From Ochotona curzoniae (lineage: Eukaryota > Chordata > Mammalia > Lagomorpha > Ochotonidae), in NCBI RefSeq assembly GCF_017591425.1, contig NW_024464918.1, positions 29,478,001 to 29,542,000 of the forward strand: 64,000 nucleotides of DNA. Direction: 5' to 3'. The translations under genes were made by a program, and so were the position numbers. The notes under the pieces are model-generated. The model worked only from the letters and a program-made list of their open reading frames with translations. It had not been told where the DNA came from and ran no database searches. Below are positions 9,644-20,672 of this stretch, piece after piece (the first letter of the stretch is position 1; every line of letters begins with the position of its first letter).

Positions 9644-12115
9644 GCAAGCCCCCTTTGCATTCTTCTCACTGGAGTGCTTGGCTTTCAGCAGGCTGCTTTC
9701 CAATTAGGCATCTATTTAAATACATAGAAGTGTGTAAGTCCTATCCTAATGCATATCAAATAGCTTCAAGACAAGCATTTTCTTGTCTTCACCTTTTCTT
9801 CCACTGTGACATTCATTGCTATTACATACAGAATTCATGTTTTGATCTTGAAATCTGAGGAAAACTAAGAGAGAGAGCAGTAAGAATTTAGTGGATTTCC
9901 TTACACAGATGTTCAATAACCTGAGAACATTTGTTGGCTTATTCTGGCCCTATCACAAACTACCTCTGGATTCTTTGTGTAAGTAGAGCTGACTGGGAAG
10001 CAGCAGCGATGTTGCCAGGGGTGTGTGTTTTGGTGCCTGAGTGTGTCTGGGTTGTGTTCAGACCTGTGTGTGCTCAGTGTGCAGTCGCTGGCAGAGACAC
10101 AGGTCAGGAAGTTGCCATCTCAGGGTAGTTCTAACTGCTGAGTGATTGGGAGGGTAATCCAAATGAAAACTAGAATCTACGAATGCCTCCAAAATTCACA
10201 CAGCTAAACTGATTTGAGTGTTACTCAGAGAAGGGAGGACTGTTTGCTCTTTACATCGAATCCAAACACTGCAACACTAATAAGTGTTTGTTCCTTGCTT
10301 TCCTGTGCAGTTTCTTTCAGCCAGTGTCTGTGATCAGTAGTTTTTATCTGCACTGAAAATTTTGATACATTGCATGTCTAATGACGATTCTGTCCTCGGG
10401 AGAACAGAGAGAGTGTTAAACACTTCCTAAAGGTGTCTCCTTAGATCCGATGAAATCAGATGCACGTTTTCCTCTCTTTACTGACACTTTCTCTTCCTCT
10501 GGTGATTACTGTTTTTTGTGTTTTGGTTTTTTCCCAGTTAGACATGTTAATACAGGTAGCAGTCATCGTCGTATGCTTTCTTACACATCGGCAATTTGTG
10601 ATCTCCAGAATCAGTTTACATTGGAAGATCCCTGCTCTTTCCCCACTGCTCTCAGATGGCTTGCTAGCAGGAGAAGGTTGCTGAACAACACTGCAAGGTG
10701 GCTGAAGGCATTGTGGAAGAACCCCGGAACTGGCTCCGCCTGCCTGACCCACAGAGAGCCAGTCACTGACATCGGGGTGATGGAAGAACCTAGGGGTTTG
10801 TTGCAGAGCCAGGAGCTGGGCAGCTATCATTAGTTCCTAGGCTCCCCAAGGAGTTAGGGGTAAGGGTCCTTGTAGGTTGAACTTGAGACTGAGAGATGTG
10901 TCAGCATGTGTCCAAATTCTTAGTTGGTGAGTGGGACTCATGACTGCCTTTGGTCAATTAGGCCCTGCTCTTTATGTTGACCACGTGGGCTCCAGTAGGT
11001 CTGGGGTTTACAGGCAACATTTCGCCCAGATCACTGCAGGACAACCTGGCTGTCAAGAATCTTGTCTATTAAAGAAGCAAATGATTCCCTGAGCCCAGTA
11101 ATTAGAACCTTGTAAGGTCTCTGTCTTTTTCTGTTCCATTGCCTCTTCTCTTACTCCACCTTTCAAGTAAAATAAATCTTTGAAAGAAGAAAAAGGATAG
11201 CCGAGTAAAAGGATGGGCTCGTGTTGGGCTCGTGCCTGTTGAGAAGTGCTTCCCTGGGACAGAGACCAGGAAGGGATGGCCTGCCTTATCCTTTGAAGAG
11301 TTTCCCTCGTACTGTGTAAACCATTTCCTGTACCTAATGTTCTATGAAATCACAATTCTATTCATGTTCCCCAGAATATTTTCCCCAGAGTAGTGGTACA
11401 AAAAGATGTACCACCGAGTTTAAGAGATGTTAGATACAGCCTTCTTGTTTTGGAAATTCAGAGGTCATTCTAAAAGCTCAGGACTGCTGCGGGGTGAGGA
11501 AGAAGTGAAGCCTGCAGTGGTGGAGAGTCTCCTGATTCACAGAAACAGATACTTTCCCAGTCAGTGTCAGTTTATATGTATTGTTGAAGCCACTTTGGGA
11601 AGTAGTGAATTGATGATTGTTAAGTACAAGAGCCGGTGAGGTCTGGGCTTGTTATACCTTGCCGTGCAGGAGGCTCTTTGGGTTGGTTTTCTGCTGAGAC
11701 CCAGAGGGTCAGCTGCCAGAGGAGCTGTGGAGTTGCGGAGAGAATGATAGGCTGGGCTTGTTGTGGGGTTTAAGTTGTCTTTGGTTCTTTGTTTTAAACA
11801 AATTCACTTGTAGTTAAAAAGGTCATACCCTTATGTGGAAAGTTCAGACAGCCTCCAAGTGCAAATTTTGCTTCTGTAGAAAGAAGTGCTTTGTCTCTCT
11901 GGCCTCAGTCATAGACAACTGCTAGATGAGCTCAGTGTCTTGACATGCTTGGGGAAGCACTAATGGGCTCAGGCCGCCATTGTTACAGACCTCTGCGTGG
12001 GTCTCTTCTTGTCGCTCTCAGAAGCTTGTGGATTTAGTGGTTTGTTCTGCTTGTTTCTTTTCTCTGTTTCTTCATTTACATTTCCAGACAAGATAACATG
12101 GTCGTACGTACTTGC
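9644..12115 (+). other. SNX2: SNX2 intron with GC donor: unassigned 5' part
   Basis: The intron runs from GC donor 9644 to acceptor 13400. Its first 2.4 kb has no clear repeat except a possible 3' SINE stub near 11,130-11,190 ('ccacctttcaagtaaaataaatctttg'-like). The open frame at 10,450-10,833 resembles no protein I know. Confidence 0.55.
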
Positions 12116-12260
12116 ATTGCCTTTTCTTTCTTTCCTTTTCCCTTTTTCTCTTCTTCCTCTTTTCTTTCTCCCTCTCCCTTCCCCTCCCTTCCTTCCATCC
12201 TTTCATCCATCCATCCTTCCTTCTTGTCATTTTATTTCTCTCTGTTTCTCTCCTCCTTCC
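12116..12260 (+). repeat. CT-rich (TTCC/CATCC)n low complexity
   Basis: Pyrimidine-rich run with 'tccatccttc' units. It lies where the tail of the following antisense SINE would be and probably derives from it. Confidence 0.8.
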
Positions 12261-12274
12261 GTCCTTATTTGTTT

Positions 12275-12540
12275 CCATTTTTACTTGAAGTGCAGAATTT
12301 CTTTGATGGCCAGCTTTGGGCTGACCCCAGGCTACGGGGCAGGAGCTTCTTCTGGATCCTCCCCTGAGTTCAGGGACCCAGGGATTTGGGCCATCCCCCA
12401 CTGTTGGCCGCTGCTTGTTTCCCAGGTCATTAACAGGGAGCCCGGCTGGAAGTGAAGTGACCAGGGCTTGAACCCGCACCTGTATGGGGCACCGGCATCG
12501 CAGGTGGAAGCTTAACTTGCTGTGCCACAGCCCCGGCCCC
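12275..12540 (-). repeat. CSINE, antisense, diverged
   Basis: 'ggcaggagcttcttctggatcctcccc', 'cattaacagggagcccggctggaag', ending 'ctgtgccacagccccggcccc', the reverse complement of the SINE head. Confidence 0.85.
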
Positions 12541-12790
12541 ACTTTCACTTTTCAGTTGTTTACCTTTTTTAACCTTAAATCTCTCACCAGATTTTTACTT
12601 TGGTTCCTAATGTGACTTTTTTTTTTCCTGTTTTTTGTTAATTTTTGTTTTGTTTTCTAACACTCAAATCTGCTTTTGATATTGTTTAGTTGGAAAACTT
12701 CCCAAGTTCACATAAGAAACATATTTTCACGTTAAAGATGTTTTTTACTAAGCATTGCCTTATTATGACCACATTTAAAAGAAATAGTGA

Positions 12791-13121
12791 GGGCCCGGCG
12801 TGGTGGCGCAGTGGTTAAGGTCCTCACCTTGCACGTCCGGGATCTCATATGGGCACCGGTTCTATCCCGGCAGCCCCACTTCCCTTCCAGCTCCCTGACT
12901 GTGGCCTGGGAAAGCAGTCGAGGATAGCCCAAAGCTTTGGGACCCTGCACCCGCGTGGGAGACCCCGAGGAGGCTCCTGGCTTCGGATTGGCATAGCATC
13001 GCAGTTGCGCTCACTTGGGGAGTGAATCATCGGATGGAAGATCTTCCTGTCTGTCTCTCCTCTCTGTATATCCGCCTTTCCAATAAAAAAATAATAAAAC
13101 AAAATCTTAAAAAAAAAAAAA
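12791..13121 (+). repeat. Young full-length CSINE with target-site duplication
   Basis: Head 'gggcccggcgtggtggcgcag' is near consensus and the tail is A-rich. The duplication 'gaaatagtga' sits at 12781-12790 and 13122-13131. It lies 280 bp upstream of an SNX2 acceptor. Confidence 0.95.
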
Positions 13122-13336
13122 GAAATAGTGAAAACTGCCTTGTGCAAGATTTTTTATTCTTAGCTCTCATTTACATTGTCAGGATTGTTTGTTTTAAGCT
13201 AGCTAAAATGAAAATTCATTTTACTTAATATCAACATGCTTATTTTCACTTTTCAGTATGTTAAAATGGCATTTCAATATTCACTTTTGTTGTTTCCAGG
13301 ATTACAGGATTCTTGAGTAACGCAAGTGTGTTAGGG

Positions 13337-13400
13337 TCACTTGTATGTGTAACACTTTACCATTCACTTGTGTGTGTAACACTTTACCATTCACTTGTAG
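13337..13400 (+). repeat. 27-bp tandem repeat at an SNX2 splice acceptor
   Basis: Two 27-bp units (13337-13363 and 13364-13390; one difference, tgtatgtg versus tgtgtgtg) and a third cut after 10 bases (tcacttgtag). Only the last copy ends in AG and acts as the acceptor of exon 13401. Confidence 0.95.
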
Positions 13401-13544
13401 GGTGTGTTTGACCATCGAATGAAGTGCTGGCAAAAATGGGAAGATGCTCAAATTACTTTGCTCAAAAAACGTGAAACTGAGGCCAAAATGATGGTTGCTA
13501 ACAAACCTGATAAAATACAACAAGCTAAAAATGAAATAAGAGAG
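13401..13544 (+). CDS. SNX2: SNX2 coding exon: BAR helix 2
   Basis: Acceptor 'cacttgtag' ends at 13400 and 48 codons run from [10 protein letters not shown] to QQAKNEIRE, both borders phase 0. The donor 'gtgatt' is weak. The basic stretch [19 protein letters not shown] is part of the concave, membrane-facing BAR surface. Human Q and A are H and T here (GVFDH, KRETE). The acceptor sits in the last, partial copy of a 27-bp tandem repeat. Confidence 0.97.
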
Positions 13545-14582
13545 GTGATTACTAAATACTTTCTCAAATTTTCCTAAGTTTTTTTCTGAGCCATTCAATA
13601 TTTAGCTTCTTTTCCATGCTTTAATGAACTGTATTAAACTTATCTTAACGTTTTAATCCTCATTGAAATGTGCAGACCCTTTTGTTACCTCCCCATGACC
13701 CTGACAAGGATAAAAAAAGCATGCGAGGAACAAATCTGAAATTAACCCCGTGGTCATCAGTGCACATTGTACTTAGATGGCAGATCTGATTGCAAATGAG
13801 TATATATTTATATCTAAAAGAGTATTAGAAATAGACAAACCTAATCTTAGCTGGCTGGGTCACATTATCCCCCATAAATACATACTATATATAGTATTGT
13901 AGTACATTGGTGTAAGTTTATTATAATTTATACACTTTTTTTGCCATGCTTCAATAAGGAAATTGAAGAGGTAGGACAATCTTTACATTACTAAAAATAA
14001 CCGTAGCTGCTCTGTGAGGAGTGTTTACCCAGTGTTTTGGTTCTGCAGTGGGAAAAATATCTCCTCGTTGCTTAAACCGTCAAACCTTCCGTTATTTTTG
14101 TCACTGATTAAAATATTTTATTATGTTGGTACTGAACTTAGCCACAAAACTTGTGCTTTTTTCCTCAACAGGCCATAATTAGCTTTGTTTTTTACCTTAG
14201 TCATTCATTTTAACATTGCAGAAGTATTTTTTAAATATATGTCATATAATTTTAAAAAATACTTTTATTTCCATATAAATTGTGATGAACATGTGTTCTT
14301 AGTAACATTGATACATTCTAAAATAATGAACTATATAAAAAAGAGAAAATTACACTGATTTGTTTTGGTGAACTTTATACTCAGAATCTTTCCTCATAAT
14401 TGTGGTGTTTCAGCAAGTATTGGGATTTGCTGTAATTCTGTTTGAAATACTAATGGAAATTAGGCCAACATGCTTTTCTAGTACTGGAAAGTGAGCTACA
14501 AGTTTGAATGATTCCAAGTGGAATTTGTACTGAGCTTTTCTAGAACCAAGATTAAAATGTTTCTTCCTTTTGTTTGCATTAG
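13545..14582 (+). other. SNX2: SNX2 intron, AT-rich, no clear repeat
   Basis: This is 1,038 bp of unique-looking AT-rich DNA between donor 13545 and acceptor 14582. No coding or repeat signal was seen. Confidence 0.7.
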
Positions 14583-14663
14583 TGGGAAGCAAAAGTTCAA
14601 CAAGGAGAAAGAGATTTTGAACAGATCTCTAAAACGATTCGAAAAGAAGTAGGAAGATTTGAG
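14583..14663 (+). CDS. SNX2: SNX2 coding exon: BAR helix 2-3 region
   Basis: Acceptor 'gcattag' ends at 14582. There are 27 codons, WEAKVQQGER to RKEVGRFE. The exon end is fixed by homology (GRFE-KERV), which places the intron start at 'gcatgt', again a GC rather than a GT donor. The charged helical sequence fits the BAR coiled coil and is identical to human as recalled. Confidence 0.96.
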
Positions 14664-14774
14664 GCATGTATTACAATTTTGCTGTCTTCTTAACGTGATA
14701 TTTTGTTGTAATTTTGTGATAAAAATTGAGTTTTTTACTAATGAACTGTTTTGTCATATTTTGCACTCTAACAG

Positions 14775-14846
14775 AAAGAACGAGTAAAGGATTTTAAAGC
14801 TGTTATCATCAAGTACTTAGAGTCATTAGTACAGACACAGCAACAG
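14775..14846 (+). CDS. SNX2: SNX2 coding exon: BAR helix 3
   Basis: Acceptor 'ctaacag' ends at 14774 and 24 codons run from KERVKDFKAV to LVQTQQQ, followed by donor 'gtaaag'. The preceding intron is only 111 bp. Human T reads A (DFKAVII). Confidence 0.96.
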
Positions 14847-15355
14847 GTAAAGCTAACTTTTTATTATAACACAAATTGTGAGAAATTGGTTTGGTGTACT
14901 AGTCTACTTTAAAGGCAGTGACAAATTAAATGAGCTTTTAAACTCAGTGAAGAATAAAAAATTTAGAGAAACTAGTGAAGGCAGAGGACAAAGTACAAGT
15001 TAAAGCATTTGGAAATGGTTTCAAATCCTTTTTTCCTTTTTTAAGCTTTAAACCATTTCAGTTTCAGGCCATGTGACATCTCATAGACAACTTTGCTCTT
15101 TTCTCTGTGTTTCTTCCTGGTTAATCACATATTTGAGTAAATTTGCCAAGGGAGTTGTTCTCTTCTGCATTGGTGCTCATATGAAAAGCACAATTTAATT
15201 TTTTTAAGTCACTGTTTTTATTTTGTTTGAGGGTTTTGGTGGTTGATTATTCCAAATGGTGTTTGTGTTCCTAACTAGAGAAAAATCATTTATTTTAATT
15301 ATCCAATCATAAAAATCAATTAACTAAAACGTTTCTTTTCTGCTATTTTTTTAAA

Positions 15356-15687
15356 CCTTTTTTTTTTTTTTAATTGGCAAGTCACATATACAGGGAGGAG
15401 GAGAGACAGAGAGGAAGATCTTCTGTCCGATGATTCACTCCCCAAGTAGCTGCAGCAGCCAGAGCTGAGCCAATCCAGAACCAGGAGCCAGGAGCTTCCT
15501 CTGATTCTCCCACGAGGGTGCAGGGTCCCAAAGCTTCAAGCCATCCTCCACTGCTTTTCCAGGCCACCAGCAGGGAGCTGGATGGGAAGTGGAGCATCCA
15601 GGATTAGAACAGATTCCCATATGGGATCCGGATCCCGGCACATGCAAGGCGAGAACTTTAGCTGCTAGGCTTTGATACTGGGTCCCA
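15356..15687 (-). repeat. Young CSINE, antisense
   Basis: Poly(T) at 15358-15372, 'cagagaggaagatcttctgtccgatgattcactcc', 'ctgggtccc' at the head end. Lies in the last SNX2 intron. Confidence 0.92.
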
Positions 15688-16220
15688 TTTCTACTACCTT
15701 TTAATGGGAATTTGAGTAACAGATCAAATCGCTCAATTTCTAGAATAGAATAATTTTTCCCTCCAATTGTAAATACGTGAGTGTAGAACCTTGTCCATGT
15801 GTTGGTTTGCTCCTTAACAGCCTGTGCCTGCCAGCGTCCTGGACATCAGCCAGGTCTCTCAGGTGCTGGTGCGGACCCGGGTGCCTGGGTCACCACCCCT
15901 GCTTTCGCATCGCAGGAGGTGGACAGGACGCAGAACAGCTGCCCCTCAGGTCTGTGCTCGCCTGGGGACCTCGTGGCACACATGGCAGCTTCACCTGAGG
16001 CAGCACAGTGCTGCCCCCGCGTTTTCTTTCCTTTCTGCTTGTATGCTGGCCTTGGCTAGCCATACCATAAAGGGTGAATTCCTCTCAAATAGAGATCTAT
16101 ATCACTGTATGTTGGAGGAACATTATTTAAGTTAATATTTTTACTGTAGAATTATCTATTTCTAGTGAATGTTTTTCATCCACTTCAGAGCAGAGTGACA
16201 GACATGGGGAATCTTCTTTG

Positions 16221-16440
16221 AGGCCGCTGTTTGGCAACTACCACTCAGTATGGTATATGGGCGTGCAGGTTCAAGTCCCACTGCTTCCATCAGCTCCCTG
16301 CTCATGCGCCTGAGGACTCAGCCTGGCCAGCCGTAAATAGCGTGTGGGGCTGAGCCAGCAGACGAAGGAGCTCTCCATGTCTCCCACTTGCTTGCTCTCT
16401 CTTAACTCTGCCTTTCAAATGAATAAAGCAAATGTTTACC
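16221..16440 (+). repeat. Old CSINE, degenerate
   Basis: 'gtatggtatatgggcgtgcaggttcaagtcccactgc', 'gagccagcagacgaagg', tail 'ctctgcctttcaaatgaataaagc'. Ends 240 bp before the final SNX2 exon. Confidence 0.65.
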
Positions 16441-16680
16441 AAAGAATAATGTATGAATATGACAGGTGTTTCCGATCAGGAGGTTTAAAATGATCTTTTT
16501 TAGAACCTAGTGCTCACCTTAAATGATTATTCTGTGCTAATACAAAGTGTTTTAGAAAACAGACTAAGTTTTAATCATTGTCACTTAACAATAGATTGTT
16601 CTAAATGGTATATGGGATATATGTATACATATGACAGAAAATATCATCGGAACGTGTTGTCTTTTTCTTGCCATTCACAG

Positions 16681-16731
16681 CTGATAAAATACTGGGAGGC
16701 ATTCCTGCCGGAAGCCAAAGCCATTGCCTAG
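16681..16731 (+). CDS. SNX2: SNX2 last coding exon and stop
   Basis: Acceptor 'ttcacag' ends at 16680. Sixteen codons LIKYWEAFLPEAKAIA and a TAG stop (16729-16731) give the invariant C-terminus of SNX2. The open frame upstream of 16681 (from 16510) is intron and not coding. Confidence 0.97.
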   Translation: MIKYWEAFLPEAKAIA

Positions 16732-17155
16732 CAGGAAGCCGGTGCCTGCTGAGACCAGCTTGGACGTGTGCTCCAATGACGCCGAGTCCCACGCTGAAAT
16801 CATTTAAAACCATCTAAATAAGCCACTCTATATTTTATTAATGACATGTGGTTTTTTATATATATACTCTGACATTTGATTACCAGCTGCATGTCCTGAC
16901 CCTCTGAGTGGACTGTGGCATGACATTCCGCAGTACTTTGCTGAATTGAACACTATTGTGTCTTAAATACTTGCACTGAAAAGTGCCCTGCAAGGCAAGA
17001 ACATTTTACAATATTTTTTCTTTACAGTATGTTCTGTAGCAAGTTTACCCTTTCTGAAGTGAATTATCAATGCATTGATTACTGTTCACTTATACATTCC
17101 TGTACAGAAATTATGATTTTGTGATTATGATAATAAAATGCTATTCCTTGTGAAG
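16732..17155 (+). other. SNX2: SNX2 3' UTR
   Basis: This AT-rich tail has no repeats and lies between the stop and the first good polyadenylation signal. The end is approximate: cleavage is expected 10-30 bases past AATAAA, and GT-rich sequence ('gggtatgtgaaaatgg') follows. Longer UTR forms cannot be excluded. Confidence 0.75.
17132..17137 (+). terminator. SNX2: SNX2 polyadenylation signal AATAAA
   Basis: Canonical AATAAA 400 bases after the stop codon, with a T/GT-rich element 30-60 bases downstream. Confidence 0.8.
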
Positions 17156-18629
17156 TATTAGTAACAAGTTATTTGGGTATGTGAAAATGGTAGGGATCTG
17201 TTCATAGCATTTTTACTTGGTAAGAGAGTTTCTTCTGGATTTGTGTACATGATGCTGTGAGTCTTCAGTTATTTTGACTGACAGGAAAAGCCAAACTCTT
17301 ACATTTTACATGAGCTAATAAGCTTAACTTTTCTCACAAAGTCATCCAAAACCAAAGAATATTTATCTCTTGATTGTCTTGGATAAACGAAAGAACAGTT
17401 GTCTATTTTTACTCGTGCCTGTTTGAAGTGCCTGGTTTAAGAGTTAAAGTGGAGGAGAGCATCTGTGTGCTTGTATCACAGATCTCACAGCCTCTGCTTC
17501 TCTTCTGCTGTTACTGTCACAACTCAAGACTTTGCGTGCACTTAATTTTTCCTTTTTGCTTTTTGTTTTTTAAGCTAGAAGTAGATACACAGGTCATAAT
17601 AGAGCAGGATCAGCATGCTGTGATTTGGTGAGTTACTAAGGACAGCGCAAAGCAAATTGGAAGTAAAATGAAATCTAGTCAGTCTGGTACCTTTCTCACC
17701 TTCTTTGTATTTTGTTTACATAGGAGTCATCTAATCCTTGATGGTAGTGAAAATGTTATGACAGTTATTTTCATCTTTTCAAACAAATTCTCAGACGCCT
17801 GCCTCTTTGACTCCCCGCCATGCCTGCGCTCCGGAGGAAGAGGAGGCCCGTGTGTTTGAATCCTCTCAGCTCCAGGATGTGATCCCTATGCAGAGTTCTG
17901 CAGGAGGAGGTCTGGCAGAGGCGTTCCTCGGACGGGCGCGCCTAGATCCCAGCCAGATGCCTGGCTCGTAGTGAGCTGATTGAAGACCCAATGGATTCAA
18001 CAGGGAAGAAAAAGCCCAGAACTCGCAACTGGTAGCGCAGTGTTCTGTTACTTCCAGGGAAAATGGCTTGAAGGAGTAACTCACAGTGCAATAAGTCCAA
18101 TGCCCGGTTAACATAGCCTAGCAAAAACATAGCCTACCCATGAATAGTTTTAGTGAAATGTGCTGCTGTTAATGACTTGCAGAGGTATAGTTCATGTGTC
18201 GAATAGTAACTCATCCAGAATCTTCCAGTCATCTTTGGTACATTCATGAGAACATTCAGCAGCTCTGAGTAAAATAATAAAGATAAGGAAAATAATGGAC
18301 CCAGACTCCATTCTGGGCTCCCTTTGCTAGCATTTATTAGAAGCTAAGGAATGTGCTGGAAATTTCAAGTAAATTACATGAGCCTCTGATACCTAGCGAC
18401 ATCTTAACAGTTTAATTGTTTTGTCAATCTTCATGCCACTTATTCTTTGCTAAAGTGTTCCCATTCCGAGTAAGTTACACAACAGCACTCATAGTGTAAA
18501 AGTATAGTTTTTCAGTTGTATAAATCTCATTTAAATATTTAGTTGAATCAGATGACAGTAAAGGACTATCATAGCATATGCTGGGACACTGTGAACCCTG
18601 AACATACATGTGTGTTCAGTCTTTTTTCT

Positions 18630-18925
18630 TAAAACACACAAGAGCTTGATTGAAAGGCAGAGTGAGAGACTGAGAAAGAGCTTCCATTTGCTGGTCCACC
18701 CTGCAAGTGTGTCCAGCAGCCAGAGGCAGTCCATATCAAGCTGGGAGCTAGGAGCTTCATTTGTGTTTACCATGTGAGTGCCAGAAGCCCACATAAGTGC
18801 TTGAGCTGTTCCGTTGCGCACTCTAGCTCCCAGATGCATCAGGCTGCCGGACTGGAAGCAGTTGCTGTAATTCAAGATACAGGTGTCCCAGGCAGCAGCC
18901 CTAACGCTTTGCACCCTAATGTCCA
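18630..18925 (-). repeat. Old CSINE, antisense
   Basis: 'gaaaggcagagtgagagactgagaaagagcttccatttgctgg' and 'agatgcatcaggctgccggactggaag'. The head is barely recognisable. Confidence 0.65.
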
Positions 18926-19994
18926 CCCGAGGGGCATATCGGGACAGTGCTTAGACAAGTATGTAAACTGGATTCCAGAAGCGCCCTTCTACTTGAAAAC
19001 CTGTATTTAAAATACTGGTATTCTCATGGAAAACCAAATTCTATCCAAAGGCTGCTTTTTGTTAGTGATGCAAAGCAAGACAAAACTAATCAATATGGGT
19101 AAAATTCTGATTTCTAAAAGAGTAAGTTTTGATTTTTTGTATTTACTATTCTCAAGTATTATTGTATACATCTATGTTTACAATCTCAAGATACCTTCAT
19201 CCAATCCTAGTAAAGTTTTCTCAGTATATTGTACTGTTTCCTAAGTAGTTTTTAATGACAAGTAAGCATATTGATATAATGAGCTTTCTTTAAAAGAAGG
19301 AAGTCAGATGAGTAGAGAAGGAAAGTTTTGTTACCATTTTAAAACGTGCTTAATGTGAGAATGATGAGACAGCCATGTTTGTTTGGCTAAGGGATACAGT
19401 CATATCCCTTAAGCTGAATGTCTGCTACCCCCTTCTTGTCCTGGCTCATGCACAGGGGGCGGAATGCCTGCAGCTCGGCCTGGCAGGGTTGTGCTGTGCG
19501 GGAGAGGGCGGTGCCTGGCCTGGGACTCGGGAGGTGTTTCCGCTGTACATGCAGCAGGAAAGGGGTCTGATAGTTGTGAACGAGATGGCCTGCTTTGCTT
19601 TGAACCTAACATTCTGAAGTTTTAAAAAAACAATTGCTAACGTTCAGAGTGAAGGATGTAGTTTGAAATAATAATGGATGCAGTAATTGACTGGACATTG
19701 AAACAAGAAAAGGCAGTTATGACAAGGGAAGTGCGAATCATGGTTCTTTACTCAGTCTTGGTGGTCAGGACTACATGGGTGTGATCCTTAGGGTTGAAGT
19801 GGAAATGTAACAGGAGCCACACATATATGATAGTTACATTCTTAAAACTAACATTTAGCGCACTAGCTCCCAGGTGTCTTCAATTTGTTGACTGTATTAA
19901 GATTATTGAAATGGGATTTTCAATGTTCAGAATCATGTGTATTAGTCTGGCTAGTTCTTGCGCCGACAGCATGGGTTTAGACAGTGCCTGAGTT

Positions 19995-20012
19995 TAAAAA
20001 AAAAAAAAAAAG
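19995..20012 (+). repeat. Poly(A) tract
   Basis: Run of A with no recognised element before it. It could be the tail of a lost retrotransposon. Confidence 0.7.
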
Positions 20013-20357
20013 GCAGAGTGAATATGGCAGCTAGTGAATATTAAAAGTCATGGTCGCAGTGAGGAACCCGGAGCTGTGCAGCAGGGTCCTTCCCCTCCCG
20101 CCCCGGTGACTGCCTTCTGTAGGCGTGGCCGGGAGTGGCAGCAGAAGACTCGCAGGCAGTCACCTGTGGTCACCTTGATGCATGACAAGCTTTTCATGAT
20201 TGCTGTTCCCATCATTGACATAGAATTCTCAGAAGTCTTTGGGGACACAAATCTTCAAACTGGCTTCAGAAACTGCTGACAAAGTGAAAAATCTAGGAAC
20301 CAGGGAAATAGTAGCTTTTTGTCTAACTTTAATGTACATTAAGAAATTAGATATACT

Positions 20358-20672
20358 CATTTTTTATTTATTTTTATTTGGAAAGCAGATTTACAGAGAG
20401 ATGAAACAAGAGAGAAAAAGCTTTCCATCTGCTAGGTCACTCCTCAAGTGGCTGCAACAGCTAAAGCTGAGCCAGTCTGAAGCCAGGAACCAGGAGACTG
20501 GAGCCTCTTTGGGGTTTCTCAGGCAGGGGCAGGGCACCACAGCCCTGAGCCATAAGCAGAGAGCTGGGTTGGAAATAGAGCAGCTGCAAGATGAACTGAC
20601 ACCCTATGGGATGCAGGCATTTGCGGGTGGAGGATTAGCCAGTTGCACCATTGTACCAGCTCCTTGTCACAT
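20358..20672 (-). repeat. CSINE, antisense
   Basis: 'ttatttggaaagcagatttacagagag', 'ctttccatctgctaggtcactcctcaagtgg', head end 'ttgtaccagctcct'. Confidence 0.8.

Larger units (their letters stand above)
1..17155 (+). other. SNX2: SNX2 gene, 3' part (gene span within window)
   Basis: Eight exons join in frame into about 278 codons that match the C-terminal half of sorting nexin 2 (human protein 519 residues, recalled from memory). SNX2 is a PX-BAR protein. It pairs with SNX5 or SNX6 to form the membrane-tubulating SNX-BAR (ESCPE-1) coat on endosomes and cooperates with retromer in endosome-to-Golgi and recycling traffic. The 5' exons (acidic N-terminus and most of the PX domain) lie upstream of the window. 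Intron phases seen here are 2 (before 4123), 0, 0, 1, 0, 0, 0, 0. Every exon is open, and the order and spacing are those of a live gene rather than a pseudogene. Confidence 0.97.

Noticed and set aside
12072..12548. 158-aa minus-strand open frame rich in Lys/Arg/Glu
   Set aside because: It spans an antisense SINE and its CT-rich tail.
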